A DNA stretch of 64,000 nucleotides from Pseudomonadales bacterium. GTDB taxonomy: Bacteria; Pseudomonadota; Gammaproteobacteria; Pseudomonadales; Azotimanducaceae. Below, in pieces: positions 16,775-25,312 of this stretch. The notes below the pieces were generated by a model. It did not search any database. It worked only from the letters and a program-made list of their open reading frames with translations, and was not told the DNA's origin. The position numbers and the translations under genes were made by a program. How positions within the stretch are numbered: the first letter of the stretch is position 1; each line of letters begins with the position of its first letter. The stretch spans positions 18,940-82,939 of the forward strand of contig JANQKS010000003.1 of the NCBI GenBank assembly GCA_028281005.1, given 5' to 3'.

Positions 16775-17644
16775 CTACCAGTAAATGAACGTCGAAATGA
16801 TGTGCACGATGAGTGCCACGATGAGTGCAATGGTCAGCGGCACATGCACATACAGCCACACGCGCAACCAGCCCTCTAGCTGTATGTCTCGGCGTATGCG
16901 GCGCAAAATGGTTTGCCGCCGGCACAACAGGGATAACATTTCCTCCAACGCAACCGCCTCGGCCGCGCGCTCCGCCTTGGGGATACGCTCTGCAACAAGA
17001 TCCACCACGTACTGCTGATCCTTGTTTGGCGCGGGTTTGCCTGCATCGGTTGCGACCAGCGAATTGTCCTTGGCAAACAGTTGCGCCAACACACCACCGC
17101 CAATCGCGGTACGCTCGATGCTGCTGGAAATGGCGCCTTGGAGATCCGCAGAGCAATTGCCGACCAGGGCCAAACCACGTGTATTTAGGTCGTAGAGCTC
17201 GGCAAACAATGTCTGCCGGGAACCGCCGCGGCGATTTTCAGCCAGGCTGTGTGGGTAATTGATGTATACGTGCAGCCCGTAGAAACCGCTGAAAATCACC
17301 AGACACATCAGCACATAAGCCACGGTGTGGACGTTCCAGCCAAACTCCATGGCGCTGTGCAGCGAGCCTATGATCAGCACCGCAGTGCCGAGATAGATGT
17401 GCGCTGACGTCCAACCCTGCACGGTTCCCATGGTGGACTTATAGCTGCGCTTGCGTACCCCCAACCAGGACAACCAAACGATCAACAGTGCACCCAAAGT
17501 GCCCAGCGTATAACCTTGCCAACTGCTGCCGCTGGGCGGATTGGCCGCGGAGTGGGACGTGTACAAGCCGACGCTGATGATCACCAATATCAATGACCAC
17601 CAAAGATAGCGGCCACCTCGGTAACGGAAGATGTTCTCAAACAT
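16775..17644 (-). CDS. Cytochrome b-like integral membrane protein
   Basis: This protein of about 289 residues starts at ATG 17642-17644, sharing bases with the stop of the preceding gene (TGATG). Hydrophobic helices lie near residues 13-29, 43-59, 77-95, 103-122 and 260-284. Histidines occur in helix-compatible pairs (WTSAHIYLG, GSLHSAMEF, WNVHTVAYV, FYGLHVYI, YVHVPL, LIVHIIS), as in haem-b-binding subunits of the cytochrome b561 or NarI kind. A cytoplasmic insert of about 120 residues separates helix 4 from helix 5. Its position between a ferredoxin-domain flavoprotein and a decahaem protein makes it the likely membrane electron-transfer subunit, exchanging electrons with quinone or passing them across the membrane. 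The family is not named with confidence. Confidence 0.72.
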   Translation of the reverse strand: MFENIFRYRGGRYLWWSLILVIISVGLYTSHSAANPPSGSSWQGYTLGTLGALLIVWLSWLGVRKRSYKSTMGTVQGWTSAHIYLGTAVLIIGSLHSAMEFGWNVHTVAYVLMCLVIFSGFYGLHVYINYPHSLAENRRGGSRQTLFAELYDLNTRGLALVGNCSADLQGAISSSIERTAIGGGVLAQLFAKDNSLVATDAGKPAPNKDQQYVVDLVAERIPKAERAAEAVALEEMLSLLCRRQTILRRIRRDIQLEGWLRVWLYVHVPLTIALIVALIVHIISTFIYW

Positions 17645-20199
17645 CAGTCCACCAACCTTATGAACTGCTCCGGAGACAGGCGTTTTGCCGCTCCGGTGGG
17701 ACAGGCCGCCACACAAGCTGGCCCGCCTGGTTGGTTCATACACGCGTCACATTTCACTGCGCGTTTACCGCTGGCCTTGGCGGTATCATCCGGCTCAAAC
17801 CCCTCTACCTCACCGGGGCCATCACCACGACCGAATAACATCCAGGAGAACAAACCTGGTTTTTTCGGCGCGGGATAAGACATCTTGATGACGTCGTAGG
17901 GACAATTTGCTTCACAGTTGCCGCAACCGATGCAGGTATCGTCGATGAACACTTCCCCATCCAAGCCGCGATTAATGGCGTTGGGTGGACAGTCTTTCAT
18001 GCAATGCGGGTGTTCACAGTGGCGACAGGAGATTGGGATGTGGATGTAGGCAAACGACGGCCCCGCGCTGCGATCCAAGCGTGATATGCCGTCGTGGGTT
18101 TCCGCACAGGCTTTTTCACAATTGTCGCAGCCCACACACAGTCGTTCGTCTATCAACAGCGCATCCGTTGCTTCACCCAAACCGTTGTTCATTAAAAACT
18201 GCATGACGCCGGTGGATTCGGTGCGCACTTCCATTTGCGACAAAGCCAGGGCTTGGCTGCTCACTTGCTGTTGCAAGCTGGCCACACCGGCTTCATTTAA
18301 TTCAATCAGCGCCAGAAACTGGGTGCGGTCAATTTCTATGGTTTCACTCGCAACACTGGCCACTGCGCTCTCGCGCCGACTTGGGTCCCCCATCAAGGAC
18401 ATCTGCCCAAACAGTTCACCCGCGCGTAGCTCCGCCACCAGCACCGGTGGACCATCATCGGTGCTGCGACTTAGATTAACCGAGCCGCTGCGCATGAGGT
18501 GCATGGAAGCACCGTCTTCACCCTGGCGATACACCACCTCACCCGCTTTAAACTCCCGTATCGGTGTGTTCTGGGCAATGTCGCGCAACTGCTGGAACGT
18601 AGCTTCGGGGGCAAAATGACGCTGCAGCTCGCGCACGATGAAAATCCAATCGATGCCCGCGCGGACCTCTTCATTGGAGTTCATCAGCTTAACCATGGTA
18701 CGGCGCGGGCTTTCGATGAGGATACAGCCGCTGCCGGCACGTGCCGTTTCTTTCCGTGCTTGACCTGAAATTAGGCTGCCTTCGCCAAAAAATTCACCCC
18801 GTCCCAAGGTGCGCAAAACTTCACCGTGGCCATCTTCAATGATCACCTCACCTTCAACGATGGTGAAAAAGGAAGTGGCGTAGTCGCCTTGTTGATAAAG
18901 GTAGGCGCCTTCTTCAATGATGCGCGCGGTACGCGGCTGCGGGTCTTTGTCCTGCAGTTGGCCAAGCAAGGTGTCCAGCTTAGTTTGTGCTTCTTGGTGC
19001 ATCGGCCCTTCGGCGTATGAGACCAGCACATTGCTTTCGATGATCAGCTCACGAAAGTTTAGGGTATTGAGCTCCCTGAACATGGGAATACGTTGTTGGA
19101 ACAGCTCGAGCAGCTCATCCACCTCACGCATGAAGGGCATCATGTGGAATTGATATTCGAGCAGCGGATGATCCGCCGGTTTGATCAGGTTGCCGCGGAT
19201 GAACTCAATGACGTCATGTCCCTGGTTCATCGCCTGTTTAATCAACGGACAACCCGCCAACGCGCCGATCACGTAGACCCCGGGCACGTTGGACTCGTAC
19301 GTACTACTCAGTTCGGGCACCGCGTCAGGGCGAGCGTTGGGGAACTCAACGCCAATACTTTCAACAAACTTACGCGGCGGTATGCCACCCAAACGTGCGA
19401 TCACCCGGTGGCACGGTACTGCTTTTTCACCGTCCGGGGTTTCAAACCAGATGGTGATGGGAATGTCACCCTCGGCGTTTTCCTCCACCCGCAGCACGTT
19501 GGTTTCATACAGGCAGGAGAATTTGTTTTTGGGATCATTAATCGCCGCCAGCACGGCATTAAGGTTGCCGTCTTTGGCGCGGCTGAATTCGTCGCGGCGG
19601 TTGACGATCACCACTTCGTTGTGGTGGCTGAGCGCGATCGCGTTTTCAATCGCCGCGTCCCCAGCGCCGACCACCACAATCACCTCATCGCTGTAGGCAT
19701 CCGGATCGTCTAATTGATATTGGATTTGCGGGAGGTTTTCGCCATCTACGCCGAGTTTACGCGGATTGCCCGCCGTGCCCATGGCAAGAATGACGCTGCG
19801 CGCGGTTAAGCGGCTGCCGTCCGCACACGCAAGCTGAAACACATCCCCCTGGCGACTCACTTGCGTGACATCCGCGCCGTAGCGAATGTTCACCCCTTGA
19901 GCTTCCAGGGACGTCTGCCACTCGCCTAATATGGATTCACGGGTACCTGCCTGAAAATCAAAATCGCTGCGCAGATCCAGGAAACCCGGCTCTGCCATGA
20001 CGTGTTTGCCTTTTTGGTACTGCTGGATGGTTTTGGCGGGCGCGTTAAACCCTTCTAACAAGACATAAGACGGTGCGGTCAATCCGTTTTGGGCGTCGTG
20101 AAACTGCGCGCGTCCGGCAGCGCTTAAGCCGGCTGGTCCCGAGCCGACAATCGCGACCTCAAAATCAGCCGCGGCTTGTGCTTGATTCGCCCCTTCCAT
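17644..20199 (-). CDS. Fusion of FAD/NAD(P) oxidoreductase, two cyclic-nucleotide-binding domains and a four-cluster ferredoxin
   Basis: The 851-residue cytoplasmic protein has four parts. Residues 12-330 form a thioredoxin-reductase-like flavoprotein: FAD loop GSGPAGLSAAGR near 17, NAD(P) loop VVVGAGDAAIENA near 175, and GVYVIGALAGCP near 312. Residues about 425-530 and 545-650 are two cyclic-nucleotide-binding domains (GEFFGEGSLISGQARKETA and GELFGQMSLMGDPSRRESA). From about 685 there is a DmsB-like ferredoxin with four Cys groups (CVGCDNCEKAC, CRHCEHPHCMKDC, CIGCGNCEANC, CDACMNQPGGPACVAAC) suited to four [4Fe-4S] clusters. It leads the operon. Inference: it exchanges electrons between NAD(P)H and the membrane partner, with the cyclic-nucleotide domains as possible allosteric sensors. 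Confidence 0.88.
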   Translation of the reverse strand: MEGANQAQAAADFEVAIVGSGPAGLSAAGRAQFHDAQNGLTAPSYVLLEGFNAPAKTIQQYQKGKHVMAEPGFLDLRSDFDFQAGTRESILGEWQTSLEAQGVNIRYGADVTQVSRQGDVFQLACADGSRLTARSVILAMGTAGNPRKLGVDGENLPQIQYQLDDPDAYSDEVIVVVGAGDAAIENAIALSHHNEVVIVNRRDEFSRAKDGNLNAVLAAINDPKNKFSCLYETNVLRVEENAEGDIPITIWFETPDGEKAVPCHRVIARLGGIPPRKFVESIGVEFPNARPDAVPELSSTYESNVPGVYVIGALAGCPLIKQAMNQGHDVIEFIRGNLIKPADHPLLEYQFHMMPFMREVDELLELFQQRIPMFRELNTLNFRELIIESNVLVSYAEGPMHQEAQTKLDTLLGQLQDKDPQPRTARIIEEGAYLYQQGDYATSFFTIVEGEVIIEDGHGEVLRTLGRGEFFGEGSLISGQARKETARAGSGCILIESPRRTMVKLMNSNEEVRAGIDWIFIVRELQRHFAPEATFQQLRDIAQNTPIREFKAGEVVYRQGEDGASMHLMRSGSVNLSRSTDDGPPVLVAELRAGELFGQMSLMGDPSRRESAVASVASETIEIDRTQFLALIELNEAGVASLQQQVSSQALALSQMEVRTESTGVMQFLMNNGLGEATDALLIDERLCVGCDNCEKACAETHDGISRLDRSAGPSFAYIHIPISCRHCEHPHCMKDCPPNAINRGLDGEVFIDDTCIGCGNCEANCPYDVIKMSYPAPKKPGLFSWMLFGRGDGPGEVEGFEPDDTAKASGKRAVKCDACMNQPGGPACVAACPTGAAKRLSPEQFIRLVD

Positions 20200-20499
20200 C
20201 CCTTGTTTATCCAGAGCCTCGCTCCGGATTTACGCCCCCTGCCACATGAGCCCCTTTGAATCCTTTCGGCCGTTGCTCGCAACCGCTCACCCCCACGGCG
20301 CGACCTCCCTTACCACCGCGACCGCGCGCCGCGACCGCGCGGGTTTCCCGTAAGGGATACTAGCGCAGCTTTGCTGAATAAACATCTCACTTTTTGTTAA
20401 TCTTGCGTGACGCCTGCTCAGCCTCTGTACACCGGCTGAGCAGGCGTCACATGGAAGATGAGCACGCGCACGTTCAGCGCAGCAAACAAGGGGACCAAC
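20200..20499. other. Divergent intergenic region between the redox operon and gdhA
   Basis: This 300-bp gap separates the start of the leftward electron-transfer operon from rightward gdhA and must hold both promoters. It has a GC-rich part (20280-20345, with repeated gcgcgaccgc-like words) and an AT-richer part (20365-20405). A weak candidate promoter for gdhA is TTGCTG (20371-20376) with TGTTAA at 20395-20400. A large inverted repeat follows at 20407-20450. No credible gene is seen; the ORFs here lack a ribosome-binding site and coding character. Confidence 0.6.
20407..20450. promoter_or_regulatory. 17-bp perfect inverted repeat upstream of gdhA
   Basis: gtgacgcctgctcagcc at 20407-20423 is followed, after a 10-base spacer (tctgtacacc), by its exact reverse complement at 20434-20450. 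The repeat lies 50 bases before the gdhA ATG. There is no T-tract, and the upstream gene points away, so a terminator for a neighbouring gene is unlikely. It could be a 5'-leader hairpin, a large operator, or a remnant of a small inverted-repeat element. Confidence 0.75.
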
Positions 20500-21852
20500 A
20501 TGGCGGTATCTGATCACGTTAACTTAGATGAATTCATGACTGGACTACGCCGGCGCAACCCCGGCGAAACTGAGTTCCATCAAGCCGTGTACGAAGTAGC
20601 AGCCAACGTATTCGACTTCATTGCCGACAAAGAGATCTACCATGAAATGCAGATCCTGCGCCGCATCGCGGAACCGGACCGCATCATCAGTTTCCGCGTT
20701 TGCTGGGAAGACGACAACGGCAACATCCGCGTCAACCGCGGCTACCGTGTACAAAACAACAACTCCATCGGCCCCTACAAAGGCGGCTTACGCTTTCACC
20801 CGTCGGTCAATCAGAGCATCCTCAAGTTTTTGGCGTTTGAGCAAACCTTTAAAAACAGCCTCACAGGTCTACCCATGGGTGGCGGTAAAGGCGGTTCCGA
20901 TTTCAATCCGAAAGGCAAATCCAACAACGAGGTGATGCGCTTCTGCCAATCGTTTATGACCGAATTGCACCGCCACGTGGGTGAAGACACCGACGTACCC
21001 GCCGGTGACATCGGCGTCGGTGCGCGTGAAATTGGCTATCTATTTGGCCAATGGAAACGCCTGACAAACAAATTCACCGGCACCCTAACCGGCAAAGGCC
21101 GCGAATACGGCGGCAGCCCAATCCGCACCGAAGCCACCGGCTACGGCACCGTTTATATGCTGCAGGACATGTTGCAACAGGCGGGTGAAGACCTCGAAGG
21201 CAAAACTTGCCTGGTCTCCGGTTCCGGCAACGTGGCCACCTACGCCATCGAAAAAATCAACCATTTGGGCGGTAAGGCAGTCACCGCCTCCGACTCCAGC
21301 GGTTTTGTTTACGACGCTCACGGTATTGATACGGAGCGTTTAGCCTTCCTGATGGAGCTAAAAAATGTGCGACGTGGTCGCATTGAAGAATATGCCAAAG
21401 AATTTGGTGCCGAGTTTTATGCCGGTGAGCGGCCGTGGCGGGTGGCGGCTGATGTTGCCCTGCCTTGTGCGACGCAAAACGAAATCAGCACCGCAGAAGC
21501 GCAAACCATGATTGGCAACGGCATCAAGGCGGTATCTGAAGGCGCCAACATGCCTACAGAGCAGGAAGGGATCCACGAATTCACCAACGCCAAGGTGTTG
21601 TTTGCGCCCAGCAAAGCCGCCAACGCCGGCGGCGTTGCCATTTCAGGGCTGGAAATGAGCCAAAATAGTGCCCGCATCACCTGGAAAGAACAGGAATTGC
21701 AGGACCTATTGCGCAACATCATGGGCGATATCCACACCAGTTGCGTGGAATACGGCAAAGGTGAAGACGGCTACATCGATTATGTGAAAGGCGCCAACAT
21801 CGCCGGATTTATCAAGGTAGCTGACGCAATGATTGCTTACGGCGTGGTCTAG
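20500..21852 (+). CDS. gdhA: NADP-type glutamate dehydrogenase
   Basis: The enzyme interconverts glutamate and 2-oxoglutarate plus ammonia; this hexameric 450-residue class is usually NADP-linked and assimilatory. Starting at ATG 20500 (AAGGGGA seven bases upstream) gives 450 residues. Family signatures include RVQNNNSIGPYKGGLRFHP, LPMGGGKGGSDFNPKGKS with the catalytic Lys region, PAGDIGVGAREIGYLFGQWK, GSPIRTEATGYG, the Rossmann loop VSGSGNVATYA, and the C-terminal ANAGGVAISGLEMSQNS. The gene is preceded by a large inverted repeat. Seventy bases downstream the kinase gene begins, in the same direction. No internal anomaly is seen. Confidence 0.95.
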   Translation: MAVSDHVNLDEFMTGLRRRNPGETEFHQAVYEVAANVFDFIADKEIYHEMQILRRIAEPDRIISFRVCWEDDNGNIRVNRGYRVQNNNSIGPYKGGLRFHPSVNQSILKFLAFEQTFKNSLTGLPMGGGKGGSDFNPKGKSNNEVMRFCQSFMTELHRHVGEDTDVPAGDIGVGAREIGYLFGQWKRLTNKFTGTLTGKGREYGGSPIRTEATGYGTVYMLQDMLQQAGEDLEGKTCLVSGSGNVATYAIEKINHLGGKAVTASDSSGFVYDAHGIDTERLAFLMELKNVRRGRIEEYAKEFGAEFYAGERPWRVAADVALPCATQNEISTAEAQTMIGNGIKAVSEGANMPTEQEGIHEFTNAKVLFAPSKAANAGGVAISGLEMSQNSARITWKEQELQDLLRNIMGDIHTSCVEYGKGEDGYIDYVKGANIAGFIKVADAMIAYGVV

Positions 21853-21923
21853 TCAGCATCTCCCCGCAGGCGAATGCGCTAAAATGTAACTTTCCCTGCG
21901 GCCAGCGCAGCCAGGAGGCTTGA

Positions 21924-23687
21924 GTGCCGAAACAGCCAGGCAAGCCCAAAGACTCAGACAGTCCGGAATCCCAGGCGGAGGACGTCGGCGCCACCATCCT
22001 GCGCGGTGAAGAACAAACCGTCCTGCGTAATGACCCGCAAGACGCACAAACTGTGCTGCGCAGTGATGAGCAAACGGTGCTGCGCGACGCGCCGGCGGAG
22101 TCAGACAATTCCGCTTTTCCTTCCGCTTCCGCTGCCGACGACGCCACTGAGCTATATCGCGATGATGCGATAGCCCCAGACAAAACCACTGTGTACCTCG
22201 AACAGAAGGCAGGCCCGGACAAAACCACCGTGTATCGAGCCGACCCAGGTACCGCTGCGGGTGGCGTGGCCGCTGCCGATGCAAACAAACCCACAAAAAT
22301 CAGCGACCAAGAGGATGCGGACCACGCAGAAAAAGAGACCGTCGTCGCCTCGGACTTTACCTCTAGCACCGCCAAGTTCCTTGCAGAAGATGCCCGCGAG
22401 GCCGCAGACTTAGAGATGGGCGCCATCGTCAAAGACCGCTTTGTCATCGAAAAGATCCTCGGCCGCGGCGGCATGGGAGTGGTCTACTTAGCCCTCGACC
22501 TGCGCAAACAGGAGGCGCGGGATCGTCATCCTTATGTGGCGCTGAAGGCCCTTTCCGACAGCTACCAGCGCGATGAGAAGATGGTGATTTCACTGCAGCG
22601 GGAATCCCAGAAAGCACAAAGTCTCGCGCATCCGAACATCGCCACGGTGTACGACTTCGACCGCCAAGGTAGTCTCGTTTACCTGACCATGGAGGTCCTC
22701 ACCGGCAGCCCGCTGGATGACTTCATCAAGGATCACCCGACAGGTTTGAGCGCAGAACGGGTGCGACCCATGGTTCGCGGTATCTGCTTGGGATTGGCCT
22801 ATGCACACAACAAAGGCATCGTCCATTCCGACTTCAAGCCCGGTAACGTTTTTCTCGGCGCCAAGGACAACCCTAAGATCCTGGATTTTGGCATCGCCCG
22901 CGCCGCGCCGGTGAACGAAACACAAACCCGTGAGGCATCCACCGAAACCCAATTCGACGCCGGAGAACTGGGGGCATTGACCCCCTCATATGCCGCGAAG
23001 GAGATGTTTTTTGGCGCCGATCCGCACCCATCAGACGATGTCTATGCGTTGGCCATCACTATTTATCAACTCCTCACCGGCCAACACCCGTTCAACAACA
23101 AACCTGCGCCTCAGGCTGAATCCGAAGGTTTAAAGCCCGCGCCTATTCCTGGCATAAAGCGACGCGAGTGGCGCGCCATTCGCCACGGCTTGGCAATCAA
23201 CCGCGACGAAAGACAGCAGCATGCGGCTGAATTTCTGCGCGAATTTGAAGGCCAATCCAAGTTACGCCTAGTAGCCGGGGTTGCAGTATTTCTAGGATTG
23301 GCGTTTGCCACCTACTTCGGCTTTGTGCAGGTCCAGGAGCAAGCGCGCATCGCGCCCGACATTCCTTTTGAATCGTTAAACGGCGAGGTGCAAGGCCTGG
23401 TCACGGCGTATCTAAACGACGGCCAGGGATTGGAGCTGTTCCAAGACTACGCTGGCGCGTTGACCCAATACCGCAACGCCTACGAATTACACCCGCGCAA
23501 TCCCGAAGCGGTGGAACATATCGTCACTCTAATGGAATCCTTGCGGGACATCGCGGTGCAGAGCAACAACCCGGAAGTGGCCACTAACCTGTTGCAAAAT
23601 CTTAACGACCTGATGGAGACAGATGGCTTCTTGAGCACCCACGATACGCTCAAGAACATCCGCTCCGAATTGGAAGCGTTGATATGA
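21924..23687 (+). CDS. Membrane-anchored Hanks-type Ser/Thr protein kinase with Thr-rich N-terminal tail
   Basis: The 587-residue kinase starts at GTG 21924 with AGGAGG seven bases before. Residues 1-170 are acidic and low-complexity, with a repeated site: ATILR (Thr24), QTVLR (32, 43, 51), ATELYR (75), TTVYL and TTVYR (88-105). The kinase domain (about 173-440) has GRGGMGVVY, VALK, HSDFKPGNVF (Arg of HRD replaced by Ser), DFGIA and DDVYALAI. A helix at about 452-474 (AGVAVFLGLAFATYFGF) leads to a TPR-like periplasmic tail. The T-V-L-R sites look like autophosphorylation or FHA-docking sites and recur in the FHA protein at 3936. It is translationally coupled to the caspase-like gene. It faces the PP2C/FHA genes across the electron-transfer operon. 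Confidence 0.88.
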   Translation: MPKQPGKPKDSDSPESQAEDVGATILRGEEQTVLRNDPQDAQTVLRSDEQTVLRDAPAESDNSAFPSASAADDATELYRDDAIAPDKTTVYLEQKAGPDKTTVYRADPGTAAGGVAAADANKPTKISDQEDADHAEKETVVASDFTSSTAKFLAEDAREAADLEMGAIVKDRFVIEKILGRGGMGVVYLALDLRKQEARDRHPYVALKALSDSYQRDEKMVISLQRESQKAQSLAHPNIATVYDFDRQGSLVYLTMEVLTGSPLDDFIKDHPTGLSAERVRPMVRGICLGLAYAHNKGIVHSDFKPGNVFLGAKDNPKILDFGIARAAPVNETQTREASTETQFDAGELGALTPSYAAKEMFFGADPHPSDDVYALAITIYQLLTGQHPFNNKPAPQAESEGLKPAPIPGIKRREWRAIRHGLAINRDERQQHAAEFLREFEGQSKLRLVAGVAVFLGLAFATYFGFVQVQEQARIAPDIPFESLNGEVQGLVTAYLNDGQGLELFQDYAGALTQYRNAYELHPRNPEAVEHIVTLMESLRDIAVQSNNPEVATNLLQNLNDLMETDGFLSTHDTLKNIRSELEALI

Positions 23688-25312
23688 AACATACAACCCC
23701 TTTTTCTGTTGCGGCGGTACTCACCACGGTGTTGGTGATGCTACCCGCCAACGCCGGAGAAGCTGCCAATAGCGACCGTGAGCGTGTGGCTAAGTTACAT
23801 GTGGTTGACTGCCTGCTGCCCGGACAGGTACGGCAACTCGGGCGGCGCACTTACCTCACTCCGCGCCGTCCGATTCGTACTACCGCGGCAGACTGTGAAA
23901 TACGCGGTGGTGAATATGTGGCTTTTGACCGTGCCGATTATCAGACCGCGCTGAAAGTCTGGATGGAAGCCGCCCAAGCCGGAGATGCCGAAGCGCAAAC
24001 CAACGTGGGCGAAATATTCGAAAAAGGTCTAGGCACCACCCCCAACTATCAAGCCGCGGCGCTGTGGTATGAAAGAGCCGCGCAGCAGGGGAACACCCGT
24101 GCTCAGTTTAACCTCGGCACGCTGTATGAAACCGGCCGCGGCGTACCTATGGACAAGTTACAGGCGCTAAATTGGTATCGCGCAGCTTGGGGCATGGCGG
24201 AAGACGATCTGATGTTTGCTTCAGCCGCTGCGCGTGAACAGGAGCAGCTGCGCACTGAGCTGGAACAGTCTCTGCGCGAAAAAGAAGAGCAGCTCGATGT
24301 GCTGCGCGATCAGGTTAACCAACTGCGCCAGCAGCTCGACAGCAGCAGCGCCGAGCAGTCCGCTGCCCAAGAAGCTGCGGCAGCCCAGGCTAAAACTTTG
24401 GAGTCTCTGATCACCCAGCTCGAAAGCCAGAAACAGGAAACCACCGTGCGTTTGTCAGGTTTACCCAAAACCCGCGAACCGGTGATGCGGATTGTGAAAG
24501 AGCAGAGTGAAGAAGCCAAACAAATCAAACCACGTATGTATCGCGATTTGGAACTTGGTCGCTACTTTGCGCTGCTTATCGGCAATCAGAACTACAGCAC
24601 CTTGGAGGATTTGGACACGCCGTTAAATGACGTCACCCGGGCACGCCAAATCCTCGAGGACAAATACGGCTTTACCGTCATCACAATAGAAGACGGCAAC
24701 AACATCGAATTGATGGAAGCCATTAACGACCTTTATTCCCTGGTGGGTGAAAACGACAATCTGCTGATTTTCTATGCTGGCCACGGCAACCGCCTCAACA
24801 CCGGCGGCAACGAGATCGGCTACTGGCTACCGGCCAACGCAGAACCACCGCCTCGCAACACCTACTGGGTTGCCAACGAATTTATTTCGGGACATCTATC
24901 ACGCCTAAAGGCACGACGTGTGCTGGTGGTAGCGGATTCCTGCTATGCGGGCTTGCTATCCACCGAACCCACCTTTTTGTTGCTCGGCGATAACACGCCG
25001 CGCTACGACAACACGGATTTCTTCAAAATAAAGCTGCAAAAACGAGCGCGCCTGTTGCTTTCATCCGGCGGTGACAGCCCGGTGTTGGACGGCGGCGGTG
25101 AAGGCCATTCCGTCTTTGCCAAGGCTTTTTTTGACGAGCTGGAAAACAACGGTGATTTGTTAACCGCGCCGGAACTGTACGTACGCGTGAAAGACCGCGT
25201 AACCTTGGCCGCACAAGACATGGATTTCGAACAACAGCCTGATTTCAAAACCATCAAAGCCGCCGGTCACGAAGTGGGCGACTTTTTCTTTGTGCCCACC
25301 GAACTGCGCTAA
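23684..25312 (+). CDS. Secreted caspase-like (peptidase C14) protein with Sel1 repeats
   Basis: The 542-residue protein begins at ATG 23684 inside the kinase stop (ATGA overlap). It has a signal peptide (SVAAVLTTVLVMLPANA), two Sel1-like repeats (about 95-175: EAQTNVGEIFEKGLGTTPN and RAQFNLGTLYETGRGVPMD), a long coiled coil (about 185-255), and a C-terminal caspase-fold domain (about 288-530). The domain has YFALLIGNQNY, the catalytic His in FYAGHGNRL near 367 and the catalytic Cys in VVADSCYAG near 425, so the dyad is intact. Metacaspase-like enzymes usually cut after basic residues. Pairing with a kinase suggests phospho-controlled proteolysis or a scaffold in the envelope; its targets cannot be read from sequence. 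Confidence 0.88.
   Translation: MKHTTPFSVAAVLTTVLVMLPANAGEAANSDRERVAKLHVVDCLLPGQVRQLGRRTYLTPRRPIRTTAADCEIRGGEYVAFDRADYQTALKVWMEAAQAGDAEAQTNVGEIFEKGLGTTPNYQAAALWYERAAQQGNTRAQFNLGTLYETGRGVPMDKLQALNWYRAAWGMAEDDLMFASAAAREQEQLRTELEQSLREKEEQLDVLRDQVNQLRQQLDSSSAEQSAAQEAAAAQAKTLESLITQLESQKQETTVRLSGLPKTREPVMRIVKEQSEEAKQIKPRMYRDLELGRYFALLIGNQNYSTLEDLDTPLNDVTRARQILEDKYGFTVITIEDGNNIELMEAINDLYSLVGENDNLLIFYAGHGNRLNTGGNEIGYWLPANAEPPPRNTYWVANEFISGHLSRLKARRVLVVADSCYAGLLSTEPTFLLLGDNTPRYDNTDFFKIKLQKRARLLLSSGGDSPVLDGGGEGHSVFAKAFFDELENNGDLLTAPELYVRVKDRVTLAAQDMDFEQQPDFKTIKAAGHEVGDFFFVPTELR

Noticed and set aside
20287..20517. A 76-residue ORF on the minus strand upstream of gdhA
   Set aside because: Arg-rich, repetitive translation of a GC-rich intergenic part, with no ribosome-binding site; it overlaps the gdhA start.
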